64,000 bases of DNA from Bradyrhizobium diversitatis. Lineage in GTDB: Bacteria; Pseudomonadota; Alphaproteobacteria; Rhizobiales; Xanthobacteraceae. Of this stretch, positions 26,983 to 36,411 are shown piece by piece. The stretch lies in contig NZ_JACEGD010000023.1 in NCBI RefSeq assembly GCF_016031635.1, forward strand, positions 34,626 to 98,625, written 5' to 3'. The position numbers and the translations under genes were made by a program. Below the pieces are notes generated by a model that was given only the letters and a program-made list of their open reading frames with translations, was not told where the DNA came from and did not search any database. Every line of letters starts with the position of its first letter. The first letter of the stretch is position 1.

Positions 26983-27031
26983 GCACACCGCCTGTCTTGT
27001 GGATGGCAGCTAGCCATCCCCGGCGGTGTGC
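26983..27031 (-). promoter_or_regulatory. Attenuator stem regions between leader peptide and terminator
   Basis: The arms GGCACACCGCC-type (complement of 27022-27031) and GGCGGTGTGC-type (complement of 26983-26992) pair across 29 bases. Inside lies a second hairpin, GGATGGC/GCCATCC, at 27001-27019. The upstream arm overlaps the end of the leader peptide coding region, so ribosome position would control whether it forms. The outer stem ends just before the terminator stem, as expected for competing structures. Confidence 0.7.
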
Positions 27032-27075
27032 CTGGGTACGACGGCGATAAGGAGTTTGGTAATAATGTTACGCAT
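27010..27075 (-). CDS. Leader peptide for ilvI attenuation
   Basis: A 21-codon ORF from ATG 27075 to TAG 27010. Residues 4-13 read IITKLLIAVV: three Ile, two Leu and two Val codons among ten. Such a run of the pathway end products is the hallmark of ribosome-mediated attenuation. The leader ends just before paired hairpins and a T-run terminator upstream of ilvI. Starvation for Ile, Leu or Val would stall the ribosome on codons 4-13. Attenuation of acetolactate synthase operons is known in alphaproteobacteria such as Caulobacter. Confidence 0.88.
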   Translation of the reverse strand: MRNIITKLLIAVVPRHTAGDG

Positions 27076-27228
27076 GGCGGGCGATCGGCTTCCCAAAGGT
27101 TGCGCGAAACATAGCGGCCAAAGCCCGGATGTCAAGGCAATGCGGCGGTTCCCACGCGATTTTGCCAGTGTAGCCCTGTTCCCCGGGTTCGGCGAGAGGT
27201 AAATTCGAGCCCCCGCCACAAAACCGCG

Positions 27229-28170
27229 TTAGTCGGAAGCCCTGCCCGCGTTCACGACCGCCGCGAGCCAACCCCTTGCCTCCTCCGGCCTGACCCATTC
27301 GAATTCCGGCAATTGGTGCCGGAACCAGGTGAATTGCCGCTTGGCGTAGTGGCGGGTGTCGGCGCGGCCAATGCTGGCGGCCTCCTCCAGGCCGAGCTCG
27401 CCGCGCAGATGCCGGATCAGGGCCGGCACGCCATGGGCTTTCATCGCCGGCAGCAGCGGATCGAGGTGTCTGGCGGCGAGCCGCTCGACTTCCCGCAGCG
27501 CACCGGCACCCAGCATGGCGTCGAAGCGGGCATCGATGCGGGCATAGAGCTCGTCCCGCTCGGGCGCGAGGAAGACCGCGCGAAATCTGTCCTTGGGCAG
27601 CAGCGGTGGCTGTCCCTCCCGGTGCCAGTCGAGCAGTGAACGCCCGGTCGCCTCGATCACCTCGAGCGCGCGCGCAATCCGCGTGCGGTCGCGCAGGTTC
27701 AATCGCTCGGCTGCTGCCACGTCCCGGCGCGCAAGTTCCGCGTGCAGCGCCTCGACGCCGTTCCGCTCCAGTCGCCCCCTCACGTCCTCCCGCACCTCGG
27801 CCGGGATCGGCGGCACCACTGAGAGGCCGGCCGTCAGAGCCTTGAAATAGAGCCCTGTGCCGCCGACGAAGATCGGCAGACGGCCTTGAGCCCTTGCTTC
27901 ATCGAGCGCCTTCGCCGCGTCGCTGACCCAGGCGCCCGCCGAAAAATTCACGGCGGCATCGACATGGCCATAGAGGCGATGCGGCACGAGCGCCTCGTCC
28001 GCTGCTGTCGGCCGCGCCGTAATGATACGGAGGTCGCGGTAGACCTGCATGGAATCGGCATTGATGACGATACCGCCGGTGGCGAGGGCAAGCTCGAGCA
28101 CCAGCGCCGACTTGCCGCTGGCGGTCGGGCCTGCGATAAGCACGGCCTTGCTTGAATGCCCCTCGCTCAC
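27229..28170 (-). CDS. miaA: tRNA dimethylallyltransferase
   Basis: 313 residues from GTG 28170, chosen because GAGG lies six bases before it and the P-loop (VLIAGPTASGKSALV, Lys20) then begins at the normal distance. Further motifs are INADSMQVYRDLRIITARP, FVGGTGLYFKAL and the C-terminal TRHYAKRQFTWFRHQ. It adds a dimethylallyl group to A37 of tRNAs reading U-starting codons. The start codon is only ten bases from the divergent serB ATG. Confidence 0.93.
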   Translation of the reverse strand: MSEGHSSKAVLIAGPTASGKSALVLELALATGGIVINADSMQVYRDLRIITARPTAADEALVPHRLYGHVDAAVNFSAGAWVSDAAKALDEARAQGRLPIFVGGTGLYFKALTAGLSVVPPIPAEVREDVRGRLERNGVEALHAELARRDVAAAERLNLRDRTRIARALEVIEATGRSLLDWHREGQPPLLPKDRFRAVFLAPERDELYARIDARFDAMLGAGALREVERLAARHLDPLLPAMKAHGVPALIRHLRGELGLEEAASIGRADTRHYAKRQFTWFRHQLPEFEWVRPEEARGWLAAVVNAGRASD

Positions 28171-28180
28171 GAAAACCTCA

Positions 28181-29086
<906 letters not shown>

Positions 29087-29092
29087 CACAAT

Positions 29093-29175
29093 CGTCGTTC
29101 CGGGATGGTGCGAAGCACCAGACCCGGAACCTCGAGATTCCGGGTTCGATGCTTCGCATCGCCCCGGAATGACGG
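29093..29175. repeat. Palindromic intergenic repeat, CGTCATTCCGG family, copy 2
   Basis: The outer arms are CGTCGTTCCGGG (29093-29104) and CCCCGGAATGACGG (29162-29175). The inner arms are GACCCGGAACCTCGAG and a matching ATTCCGGGTTCG. It shares arms and inner motif with the element at 20095-20187. It lies between the converging ends of serB and the protease gene, where it can act as a two-way terminator. Confidence 0.82.
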
Positions 29176-29181
29176 ATGAAG

Positions 29182-30696
29182 TTACTGCACGCTCAGTGCG
29201 ACGAAGCGCAGCTCGCCGTCGCCGTTGGAGACCAGCAGCAGCACCGATTTCTTGCCGTCCTTCTTGAGCTGATCGACCCGCTTCTGGATGTCGGCGCCGC
29301 TGGAAACGGCCTCCTGCGCGACCTCGACGATGACGTCACCGGCCGAGAGGCGCTTCTCTGCAGCGTCTGAATTGGCGTCGACATTGGTGACGACCACGCC
29401 CTTGACGCTGTCCTTGATCTTGTAACGCGTGCGCAGATCCTTGTTGAGCGCTGCGAGGTCCAGGCCAAGCTCCTTCTGCGTCACCGGCTTCTCGGGCGCG
29501 GGCTCGTCGGTCTTCACCGCGGCCTGCACCTTTTCGGGGTCCTGGAGGCGGCCGAGCGTGACCTTCTTGGTCTCTTCCTGCCCCTTGCGGATGATGACGA
29601 CGTCGACCTCCTTGCCGACCGCCGTGTCGGCGACGACGCGGGACAGGTCCTTCGGGTCCTTGACGTCCTTGCCGTCGAACTTGACGACGACGTCGCCCGG
29701 CTCGATGCCGGCCGGCTTGGCCGGGCCCTTGTCGTCGACGCCGGCGACCAGCGCACCGCGCGCCGGCTTGATGTTGAGACTCTCGGCGATCTCGTCAGTG
29801 ACGCTCTGGATGCGCACCCCAAGCCAGCCGCGGCGCAGCTCGCCGAACTGGCGGAGCTGATCGACGACGCCCACCACCGTCTTCGACGGCACGGCGAAGC
29901 CGATGCCGATCGAGCCGCCGGATGGGGAGATGATCAGCGTGTTGACGCCGACGACGTCGCCGTCGAGGTTGAACAGCGGACCGCCGGAATTGCCGCGATT
30001 GATGGAGGCGTCGGTCTGGATATAGCTGTCGTATGGCCCTGAGGAGATGTCGCGGTTCTTGGCCGAGACGATGCCGGCGGTCACCGTGCCTCCCAGGCTG
30101 AAGGGGTTGCCGATCGCGACCACCCAGTCGCCCAGGCGCAACTTGTCGGAGTCGCCGAACTTGACCGCGACCAGCGGCTTCGGCGGCTTGATCTTGAGCA
30201 CGGCGAGATCGGTCTTCTTGTCGACGCCGACCAGCTCGGCCTTGATCTTGGTGCCGTCGTTGAGGATGACGTGGATCTCGTCGGCGTCCGCAATGACGTG
30301 GTTGTTGGTGACGACGACGCCTGATGCGTCGATAATGAAGCCGGAGCCGAGCGAGTTGGTCTTGCGCGGCGGGTTGTCGCCCTTGCTGCCGCCACCGGGA
30401 CCCCGGCGGTTCTTGAAGAAGTCGTCGAAGAACTCTTCGAACGGCGAGCCGGGCGGCAGTTGCGGCATGGTGTTGCTGCCGCCGCCGCCCTTGGCCTCGA
30501 CCGTCTGGGAGGTCGAGATGTTGACGACCGCGTCGATCACCTTCTCGGCGACGTCGGCGATGCCATCCGGTCCACGCGCATGGGCCGGCGTGCCGAACGC
30601 GCTGAAAGCACCGACGGCGAGCGCGGCCAGCCCAATTCGCACACCAAGTCGCACGCAACGGCGCGAGCGGGACGGGGCAGTGGTGGCAGCGGTCAT
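29182..30696 (-). CDS. Do-family (DegP/DegQ) periplasmic serine protease
   Basis: 504 residues. The signal segment is about residues 18-40. The protease domain has His133 (VVVTNNHVIADADE), Asp163 (KKTDLAVLKI) and Ser237 (INRGNSGGPLFN), a complete triad. Two PDZ domains follow, near 290-370 and 410-500. It degrades or refolds damaged envelope proteins. A Gly/Asn-rich loop with SKGDNPPRKTNSLG at 95-117 corresponds to the LA loop. Grouping with hflKC on the same strand is a frequent alphaproteobacterial arrangement. Confidence 0.93.
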   Translation of the reverse strand: MTAATTAPSRSRRCVRLGVRIGLAALAVGAFSAFGTPAHARGPDGIADVAEKVIDAVVNISTSQTVEAKGGGGSNTMPQLPPGSPFEEFFDDFFKNRRGPGGGSKGDNPPRKTNSLGSGFIIDASGVVVTNNHVIADADEIHVILNDGTKIKAELVGVDKKTDLAVLKIKPPKPLVAVKFGDSDKLRLGDWVVAIGNPFSLGGTVTAGIVSAKNRDISSGPYDSYIQTDASINRGNSGGPLFNLDGDVVGVNTLIISPSGGSIGIGFAVPSKTVVGVVDQLRQFGELRRGWLGVRIQSVTDEIAESLNIKPARGALVAGVDDKGPAKPAGIEPGDVVVKFDGKDVKDPKDLSRVVADTAVGKEVDVVIIRKGQEETKKVTLGRLQDPEKVQAAVKTDEPAPEKPVTQKELGLDLAALNKDLRTRYKIKDSVKGVVVTNVDANSDAAEKRLSAGDVIVEVAQEAVSSGADIQKRVDQLKKDGKKSVLLLVSNGDGELRFVALSVQ

Positions 30697-30839
30697 TGTG
30701 ATCTCCAGGCAAAGGGATTCGGCGCCAGACTGCGCTCGAACGGGGGCACGGCGCAAGCGCGGAGCTTAACGGGCCTCAAGACACCGACAATACGACGAAA
30801 ACCGGTCTGGCGCCTTCACTTTGGCGTTGGCCTGATGCC

Positions 30840-31046
30840 CTAAATCGGGCGCCGGATAACCCAGATCAGGACCAGACCGGCCACGGCCGAACCGATCCCA
30901 ACCGCCCGCAGCACGTTGTCCGGCGTAGCGATGGCGCTCTTCATGGCCTTGCGCATCCAGTTGGGACTGGCCGCGAACATCAAGCCTTCAAGCACGAACA
31001 GGATGCCTAGGCCGATGAGGAAGTCGGCGAACGCAATGGACCTCAT
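30840..31046 (-). CDS. DUF2065 small membrane protein
   Basis: 68 residues with two membrane helices (ADFLIGLGILFVLEGLMFAAS and LRAVGIGSAVAGLVLIWVI) joined by the conserved SPNWMRKAM loop, typical of DUF2065 (YjeT-like). These small proteins are regularly found beside hflC. The function is not known; a role with the HflKC/FtsH complex or nearby protease is inferred from position. Confidence 0.87.
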   Translation of the reverse strand: MRSIAFADFLIGLGILFVLEGLMFAASPNWMRKAMKSAIATPDNVLRAVGIGSAVAGLVLIWVIRRPI

Positions 31047-31117
31047 CGGAATGGAACCTCCCGCTATACTGTTCTTGTCTGGACAAAGGGCGGCCAGACC
31101 GGCCGCCCTTGTCTAGC

Positions 31118-32014
31118 TTACGGCTTCGCCGGCGTCTCATTTGCCATCTTGCCGGACGGATTACTGAAGTACCGGAAGAAATCCGAGTCCGGCCGCAGCA
31201 GGAAGCGGGTGTCATTCGAACGCAGACCGTTCTCATAGGCCGTCATCGACCGGTAGAAGGCGAAGAAGTCGGCGTCCTTGCTGTAGGCTTCCGCAAACAG
31301 GCGGTTGCGCTCGGCATCGCCCGCACCGCGGGTCTGTTCGGCCTGCGAATTGGCCTCCGCGACGATGACGGTGGCCTCGCGGTCGGCCCTGGACTTGATC
31401 TCCTGCGCCTTCTGTCCACCCTGTGCACGGAACTCGGCGGCCTCGCGCTCACGCTCGGTCTTCATGCGCTGGTAGACCGCCTGGCTGTTCTGCTCCGGCA
31501 GGTCGGCACGGCGGATCCGGACGTCGACGACCTCGATGCCGTAGCCATCGGCCTCGCGATCCAGCTGGTCGCGGATGCGCAGCATCAGTTTCTCGCGGTC
31601 GTCGCGCACCACATTGATGAAGGTGACCTCGCCGAGCACGCGGCGCAACGCCGCGTTCAGGAGCGTGGTGAGCTGGATGTTGGCAGCCTGGATCGAGCCG
31701 ATGCTCTGATAGAAGCGCAGCGCATCCTTGATGCGGTAGCGCGCAAAGGCGTCGACGACGAGCCGCTTCTGGTCGGATGCGATCGCTTCCTGCGATGGAT
31801 TCTCCAGATCGAGGATCCGCTTATCGATGTTGATCACCGAATTCCACGGTGCCTTGAAATGCAGGCCGGGTGTGGTGACGACGTCGACGGGCCGGCCGAA
31901 CTGGAGCACGATGGTCTGCTCGGTCTGCTGTACCGTGAACAGCGACATGTAGCCGACGATCAGGACCAGGAGCAGCCCGAGCAGAGTGACGAAACCTGTA
32001 ACCGGAGACCTCAT
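31118..32014 (-). CDS. hflC: HflC, membrane-bound modulator of FtsH
   Basis: 298 residues. There is one N-terminal membrane anchor (VTLLGLLLVLIVGYMSLFTV) followed by an SPFH/band-7 domain (LVVDAFARYRIKDALRFYQSIGSIQAANIQL) and a helical region rich in Ala/Glu/Arg. With HflK it builds a periplasmic cage around FtsH. Its start overlaps the hflK stop by four bases. Confidence 0.95.
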   Translation of the reverse strand: MRSPVTGFVTLLGLLLVLIVGYMSLFTVQQTEQTIVLQFGRPVDVVTTPGLHFKAPWNSVINIDKRILDLENPSQEAIASDQKRLVVDAFARYRIKDALRFYQSIGSIQAANIQLTTLLNAALRRVLGEVTFINVVRDDREKLMLRIRDQLDREADGYGIEVVDVRIRRADLPEQNSQAVYQRMKTEREREAAEFRAQGGQKAQEIKSRADREATVIVAEANSQAEQTRGAGDAERNRLFAEAYSKDADFFAFYRSMTAYENGLRSNDTRFLLRPDSDFFRYFSNPSGKMANETPAKP

Positions 32015-33147
32015 CGGCTGCCTCCACTCGACTGCGGACCGGTGGTAGGCGGCCGCTTGGTCGTCAGTTCGGGTAGCGGCAGATAGGGCACGATTCCCTG
32101 CCCCGAGGCGCCGCCGTCATAGACGAGCTTGTCGGCGCCGCCGAGGACGCGCTCCATCGTTTCAAGATAGATCCGTTCACGCGTCACGTCGGGCGCCTTC
32201 TTGTATTCCTCGTAAACTTTCAGAAAGCGCGCGCTCTGGCCCTTGGCCTCTGCGACCGCCTGCTCCTTGTAGCCTTCGGCGGCCTGAAGGATCTGCGCTG
32301 CACGTCCGCGCGCCTGCGGCACCACCTGGTTGGCGTAGGTCTGCGCTTCGTTCTGCAACTGCTCGAGATTGGCGCGCGCCGCCTGCACGTCGCGGAAGGC
32401 GTCGATCACCTGCGCCGGCGGATCCACCTTCTGCATCTGCACCTGGCTGATCTGGATGCCCGCGCCGTAGCTGTCCAGGGTCCTCTGGATCAGTTCATGC
32501 ACGTTCTGCTCGGTGACGTTCCGCGCGCCGGTCAGGATCGGCTGGATCTGCGAGCGGCCGATCACCTCGCGCATCGCGCTCTCGGCGACCGCCTTCACGG
32601 TGCCTTCGGGATTCTGGATGTTGAAGAGGAAATCGCCGACGCCGTCCGGCTTGATACGCCAGAGCACGGTGAAGTCGACGTCGACGATGTTCTCGTCGCC
32701 GGTCAGCATCAGGCTCTCTTCCGGCACGTCACGAACCGAGCGGCCGCGCCGCGCCGGATCGTCGATCAGCGTCATGCCGATGGAGATGGTGTTGACGCGC
32801 AGAGCCTTCGGCAGCAGCACGGTCTCGATCGGGTAGGGCAGGTGATAGTTCAGGCCCGGCTGCACGGTGCGGACATGCTTGCCGAAGCGCAGCACGACAC
32901 CGAGCTCTTCGGACTGCACGCGGAAGAAGCCCGACAGCAGCCAGAATGCCACAATCAGCAGGATGATCAGCGTGATTCCGATGCCGGAGAAATAGCCGCC
33001 CGGCATGATCTGCTGGAGGCGGTCCTGGCCGCGCCGCAGAAGGTCTTCCAGATCCGGCGGCCTCGGCCCGACCGGTTGCGGGCCTGAGCCCCATGGTCCC
33101 TTTGGACCCGAGCCCCACGGGCCACCGCCCTGATTCTTCCACGGCAT
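32011..33147 (-). CDS. hflK: HflK, membrane-bound modulator of FtsH
   Basis: 378 residues. A Gly/Pro-rich cytoplasmic N-terminus (PWKNQGGGPWGSGPKGPWG) precedes a membrane helix (YFSGIGITLIILLIVAFWLLSGFF) and then an SPFH domain (ENIVDVDFTVLWRIKPDGVGDFLFNI). The helical region ends with TRERIYLETMERVLG. It forms the HflK-HflC complex. The gene follows folA by 150 bases of intergenic DNA, which should hold its promoter. Confidence 0.95.
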   Translation of the reverse strand: MPWKNQGGGPWGSGPKGPWGSGPQPVGPRPPDLEDLLRRGQDRLQQIMPGGYFSGIGITLIILLIVAFWLLSGFFRVQSEELGVVLRFGKHVRTVQPGLNYHLPYPIETVLLPKALRVNTISIGMTLIDDPARRGRSVRDVPEESLMLTGDENIVDVDFTVLWRIKPDGVGDFLFNIQNPEGTVKAVAESAMREVIGRSQIQPILTGARNVTEQNVHELIQRTLDSYGAGIQISQVQMQKVDPPAQVIDAFRDVQAARANLEQLQNEAQTYANQVVPQARGRAAQILQAAEGYKEQAVAEAKGQSARFLKVYEEYKKAPDVTRERIYLETMERVLGGADKLVYDGGASGQGIVPYLPLPELTTKRPPTTGPQSSGGSR

Positions 33148-33300
33148 TCGACGCTCTCCTCGGCAGGGTGGAATTGCCCCCGCCCGCTTTCTCCGGTCCG
33201 GCTTTATAGGGGACAGGCAGGTCCCTTACAACGCAGCCCGGGTCGTCTTCCGAGCTAAGCCTAGGGGCAGAAAAGTCAATGTTAACATTGGCAAATGCGG

Positions 33301-33810
33301 TTAATGGCCCGCCCGCCGACGATATGTCACATAGGAGAAGTCGGCGCTGTCATCGGGTCCGGCAGGATGACGTATGCGCGCCGTCTCCTCCCACCCGGCC
33401 TTGTCGATGTCGAAATGCGTATCGCCTTCGGGCCGCGCATGCACTTCGGTGATTTCGAGACGATCGGCGCGATCGAGCCATTGCCGATAGATCTCGGCGC
33501 CGCCGATCACGGCGATCTCAGTGACCGAACGTCGCAGGGCATCGCCGCGCGCGACCGCCTCCGCATCCGGAGCCGATGTCGTGACGACGGCACCAGCAGC
33601 ACGATAAGCCGCATCGCGCGTGATCACGATGTTGGTGCGGCCCGGCAACGGCCGGCGCAGGGATTCGAAGGTCTTGCGGCCCATGATGACCGGCTTGCCG
33701 ATCGTGAGCGCCTTGAAGCGGGCCATGTCGGATTTCAATCGCCACGGGATGGCGCTGCCGGCGCCGATGACGCCGTTCTCCGCAATCGCAACGACGAAGA
33801 CGATCTCCAT
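33301..33810 (-). CDS. folA: Dihydrofolate reductase
   Basis: 169 residues. The start (MEIVFVVAIAENGVIGAGSAIPWRLKSDMARFKALTIGKPVIMGRKTFESL) has the folate-binding Asp28 region and the NADPH-binding GRKT; IGGAEIYRQ is also conserved. It regenerates tetrahydrofolate after thymidylate synthase. The ATG shares one base with the stop of the GNAT gene (TGATG). Longer in-frame starts lie inside that gene and are rejected. Confidence 0.95.
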   Translation of the reverse strand: MEIVFVVAIAENGVIGAGSAIPWRLKSDMARFKALTIGKPVIMGRKTFESLRRPLPGRTNIVITRDAAYRAAGAVVTTSAPDAEAVARGDALRRSVTEIAVIGGAEIYRQWLDRADRLEITEVHARPEGDTHFDIDKAGWEETARIRHPAGPDDSADFSYVTYRRRAGH

Positions 33811-34295
33811 CAGGGCGTGTTCCCGGCAAGCCGCGTCAGCGCAGGCCCGGTGACGCGGCACAGCGTCCAGTCGTCCATCATGACGGCACCGAGCGACTTG
33901 TAGAACGCGATCGACGGCGCGTTCCAGTCGAGCACCGCCCATTGCAGGCGCGACCAGCCGTTCTCGATGCATTCCCTGGCGAGATAGATCAGCAGCGCCT
34001 TGCCCAGGCCCCTGCCCCGATGCGACGGCCGCACGTAGAGATCTTCGAGATAGATGCCGTGGCGGCCGCTGAAGGTGGAAAAATTCGCAAACCACACCGC
34101 GAAGCCGACCGGCTCACCTTTCCATTCGGCGATCGCGCAATAGAGTTGCGGCCTATCACCGAACAGCGCGTCGTTGATGTCAGCCTCGGTCGCCTCCACC
34201 TCGTGCGAAAGCTTTTCGTATTCGGCAAGCTCGCGGATGAAGGACAGAACGAGGCCAGCTTCTCCAGCCTGGGCACGACGGATGGCCAACGACAT
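33810..34295 (-). CDS. GNAT-family N-acetyltransferase
   Basis: 161 residues. The acetyl-CoA loop is YLEDLYVRPSHRGRGLGKALLIYLA. The pattern GFAVWFANFSTFSGRHGIYLEDLYV resembles diamine/thialysine acetyltransferases (SSAT2-like), so a small amine substrate is plausible. It is sandwiched between thyA (five-base gap) and folA (one-base overlap), so it is made from the same mRNA. The link to folate metabolism, if any, is unknown. Confidence 0.88.
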   Translation of the reverse strand: MSLAIRRAQAGEAGLVLSFIRELAEYEKLSHEVEATEADINDALFGDRPQLYCAIAEWKGEPVGFAVWFANFSTFSGRHGIYLEDLYVRPSHRGRGLGKALLIYLARECIENGWSRLQWAVLDWNAPSIAFYKSLGAVMMDDWTLCRVTGPALTRLAGNTP

Positions 34296-34300
34296 CGGCG

Positions 34301-35095
34301 CTAGACCGCGACTTCCGCCTTGATGTGCGGATGCGGATCGTAGCCGACGAGCTCGAAATCCTCGAAGCGGAAGGAGAAGATGTCCTTTACATCAGGGTTG
34401 ATACGCATCACCGGCAGCGCGCGCGGCGCGCGGGTGAGCTGGAGCTTCGCCTGCTCCAGATGGTTGGAATAGAGATGGGTATCGCCGAGCGAGTGCACGA
34501 AGTCGCCTGGCTTCAGCCCGGTGACCTGCGCCACCATCATGGTGAGCAGCGCATAGGAGGCGATGTTGAAGGGCACGCCGAGGAAGACGTCGGCGGAGCG
34601 CTGATAGAGCTGGCACGACAGTTTGCCGTTCGCGACATAGAACTGGAACAGCAGGTGGCAGGGCGGCAACGCCATCTTCTCGACGTCGGCCGGATTCCAG
34701 GCGGTGACGATCAGCCGGCGGGAATCGGGAGTGCGCTTGATCATGTCGATGACATTGGCGATCTGGTCGATGCTGCGCCCGTCGGCCGTGGGCCAGGAGC
34801 GCCATTGATGGCCGTACACCGGGCCGAGATCACCATTGGCGTCCGCCCATTCGTCCCAGATGGTGACGCCGTTGTCGCGCAGATATTTGATGTTGGTGTC
34901 GCCCTTCAGGAACCACAACAGCTCGTGCACGATCGCCTTCGGTGGCAGCCGCTTGGTGGTCAGCATCGGGAAACCGGCGGAGAGATTGAAGCGCATTTGG
35001 TGGCCGAACACCGAGAGCGTGCCGGTGCCGGTCCGGTCGGTCTTCTCGGCGCCGTCGGAAAGAATCCGCTCGAGCAGGTCCTGATACTGGTGCAT
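34301..35095 (-). CDS. thyA: Thymidylate synthase
   Basis: 264 residues, the same length as the Escherichia coli enzyme. The catalytic Cys146 is in LPPCHLLFQFYV. RTGTGTLSVFGHQMRF and the dUMP-binding RRLIVTAWNP and QRSADVFLGVPFNIASYA are all present. It methylates dUMP using methylene-tetrahydrofolate and yields the dihydrofolate that FolA recycles. It is the first gene of the thyA-GNAT-folA operon. Confidence 0.97.
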   Translation of the reverse strand: MHQYQDLLERILSDGAEKTDRTGTGTLSVFGHQMRFNLSAGFPMLTTKRLPPKAIVHELLWFLKGDTNIKYLRDNGVTIWDEWADANGDLGPVYGHQWRSWPTADGRSIDQIANVIDMIKRTPDSRRLIVTAWNPADVEKMALPPCHLLFQFYVANGKLSCQLYQRSADVFLGVPFNIASYALLTMMVAQVTGLKPGDFVHSLGDTHLYSNHLEQAKLQLTRAPRALPVMRINPDVKDIFSFRFEDFELVGYDPHPHIKAEVAV

Positions 35096-35231
35096 GTGCC
35101 AAAAACCTTAGGAAGACGGCAGCCTCTGGGGGAGGCGGCGAAGTTAGCGGCCGCCCCCATGCTGCGACAGCAGCGATTCGCTGTCCGCCGCCATTATACC
35201 CGGAAAAATGAGTGGTCCCGGCACAAACGAC

Positions 35232-35257
35232 AAGGGCGGAACCTGCGTCCCGCCCTT
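35232..35257 (-). terminator. Hairpin downstream of the TctC-type gene
   Basis: AAGGGCGG at 35232-35239 pairs with CCGCCCTT at 35250-35257 across a ten-base loop. It follows the stop of the binding-protein gene on the minus strand. After the stem the minus strand is only moderately T-rich, so it is a modest terminator at best. Confidence 0.55.
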
Positions 35258-35282
35258 CTGCCTATCAGCTTGATCGCATTGC

Positions 35283-36263
35283 CTAAGTTGCCGGCTTGAG
35301 CACCGGGGTCCACTTCGCGATCTCGCCCTTGACGAGGGCGGCCAGCGATTCCGGCGTCCGTTCGGCAGGACTTGGGATAACGCTGCCGAGCTCGAGCAGG
35401 CGCTTGCGCACGGTCTCGTCATCGAGCGCCTTGACGGCCGCAGCGTTCAGGCTGGCGACGATCGCAGGCGAGGTTCCCTTGGGCGCGAATATCGCATTCC
35501 AGGCCTGGGCCTGGAACTTCGGCAGGCCCGCTTCGGCCGTCGTCGGCACATTCGGCAGCGACGGATTGCGCTCCGGCGTTGCGATCGCATAGGCCTTGAT
35601 GGTGCCGGCGTTGATCTGCGGCACGGCGTTGACGATCTGGTCGCACATGTAATCGACCTGGCCCGCCACCAGCGCGTTCATCGCGGGTCCCGTGCCGTTG
35701 AAGGGCACGCCGACCGGCTTGATGTCGAGGATCGAGTGCAGCAATTCGCAGGAGACATGCGAGACCGAGCCGACGCCGGCATGCGCGGCGTTCACCTTCT
35801 CGGCGTTCGCCTTCACATAGGTGACGAACTCCTTCAGGTCCTTCGGTGGAAAGTCCTTGCGCGCGAGGATCAGGATCGGCGTGCCCGCGAGCAGCGCGAT
35901 GGGCTCGAAGTCCTTCTCGGGATGGTAGGCGAGCTTCGGATAGAGCGGCACCGATGCGGCATGCGTACCCATATGCCCGGTGATCAGCGTATAGCCGTCA
36001 TTGGCCGCGCGCGCGGCGCGCGTGGTCGCGGTGGTGCCGCCGGCACCGACGACGTTCTCGATGATGATGCTTTGTCCCAGCGTCTGCGCCATGTGCGAGG
36101 TGACGATGCGCGCGACGACGTCGGTCGGGCCCCCGGCCGCAAACGGCACGATCATGGTGATGCTGCGCGTCGGATAGGTCTGCGCCTCGACCGGTGCAAC
36201 AAAGGCGCCCAGCGAGGCGAGCGCTGCGGCACATGCGCCCGCGAGCGCGCGAATAAAGGTCAT
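35283..36263 (-). CDS. Tripartite tricarboxylate transporter substrate-binding protein (TctC/Bug family)
   Basis: 326 residues with a Sec signal (MTFIRALAGACAAALASLGAFVAPVEAQT). The family signature YPTRSITMIVPFAAGGPTDVVARIVTSHMAQTLGQSIIIENVVGAGG is followed by GPAMNALVAGQVDYMCDQ, which shapes the ligand cleft. It binds an organic acid in the periplasm for the TctAB permease encoded upstream. Ligands of Bug proteins are diverse (citrate, aromatic acids and others) and cannot be named here. A strong hairpin separates it from the permease gene. Confidence 0.92.
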   Translation of the reverse strand: MTFIRALAGACAAALASLGAFVAPVEAQTYPTRSITMIVPFAAGGPTDVVARIVTSHMAQTLGQSIIIENVVGAGGTTATTRAARAANDGYTLITGHMGTHAASVPLYPKLAYHPEKDFEPIALLAGTPILILARKDFPPKDLKEFVTYVKANAEKVNAAHAGVGSVSHVSCELLHSILDIKPVGVPFNGTGPAMNALVAGQVDYMCDQIVNAVPQINAGTIKAYAIATPERNPSLPNVPTTAEAGLPKFQAQAWNAIFAPKGTSPAIVASLNAAAVKALDDETVRKRLLELGSVIPSPAERTPESLAALVKGEIAKWTPVLKPAT

Positions 36264-36295
36264 GTCGATCCCCTGTAGTCCCCTTGGCTATACAC

Positions 36296-36321
36296 AAATG
36301 CCGGCCAAGAGGCCGGCATTT
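36296..36321. terminator. Strong symmetric hairpin between the TctA and TctC genes
   Basis: AAATGCCGGCC and GGCCGGCATTT form a perfect 11-base stem with an AAGA loop. Both flanks have some A/T bases. It lies about 90 bases after the TctA stop and 33 bases before the TctC start, so it could terminate, attenuate or protect the mRNA and adjust binding-protein levels relative to the permease. Confidence 0.72.
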
Positions 36322-36411
36322 TCACTTCACGAAGCCGTCACACAAGTCGATTCGACTTTCGGATGCGGCACGCCGACGCAGGACCCGAGCCGACGCAAGG
36401 CGCAGGCGACC

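Noticed and set aside
24969..27050. 693-codon open frame opposite ilvI
   Set aside because: Antisense shadow; the opposite strand encodes a full acetolactate synthase.
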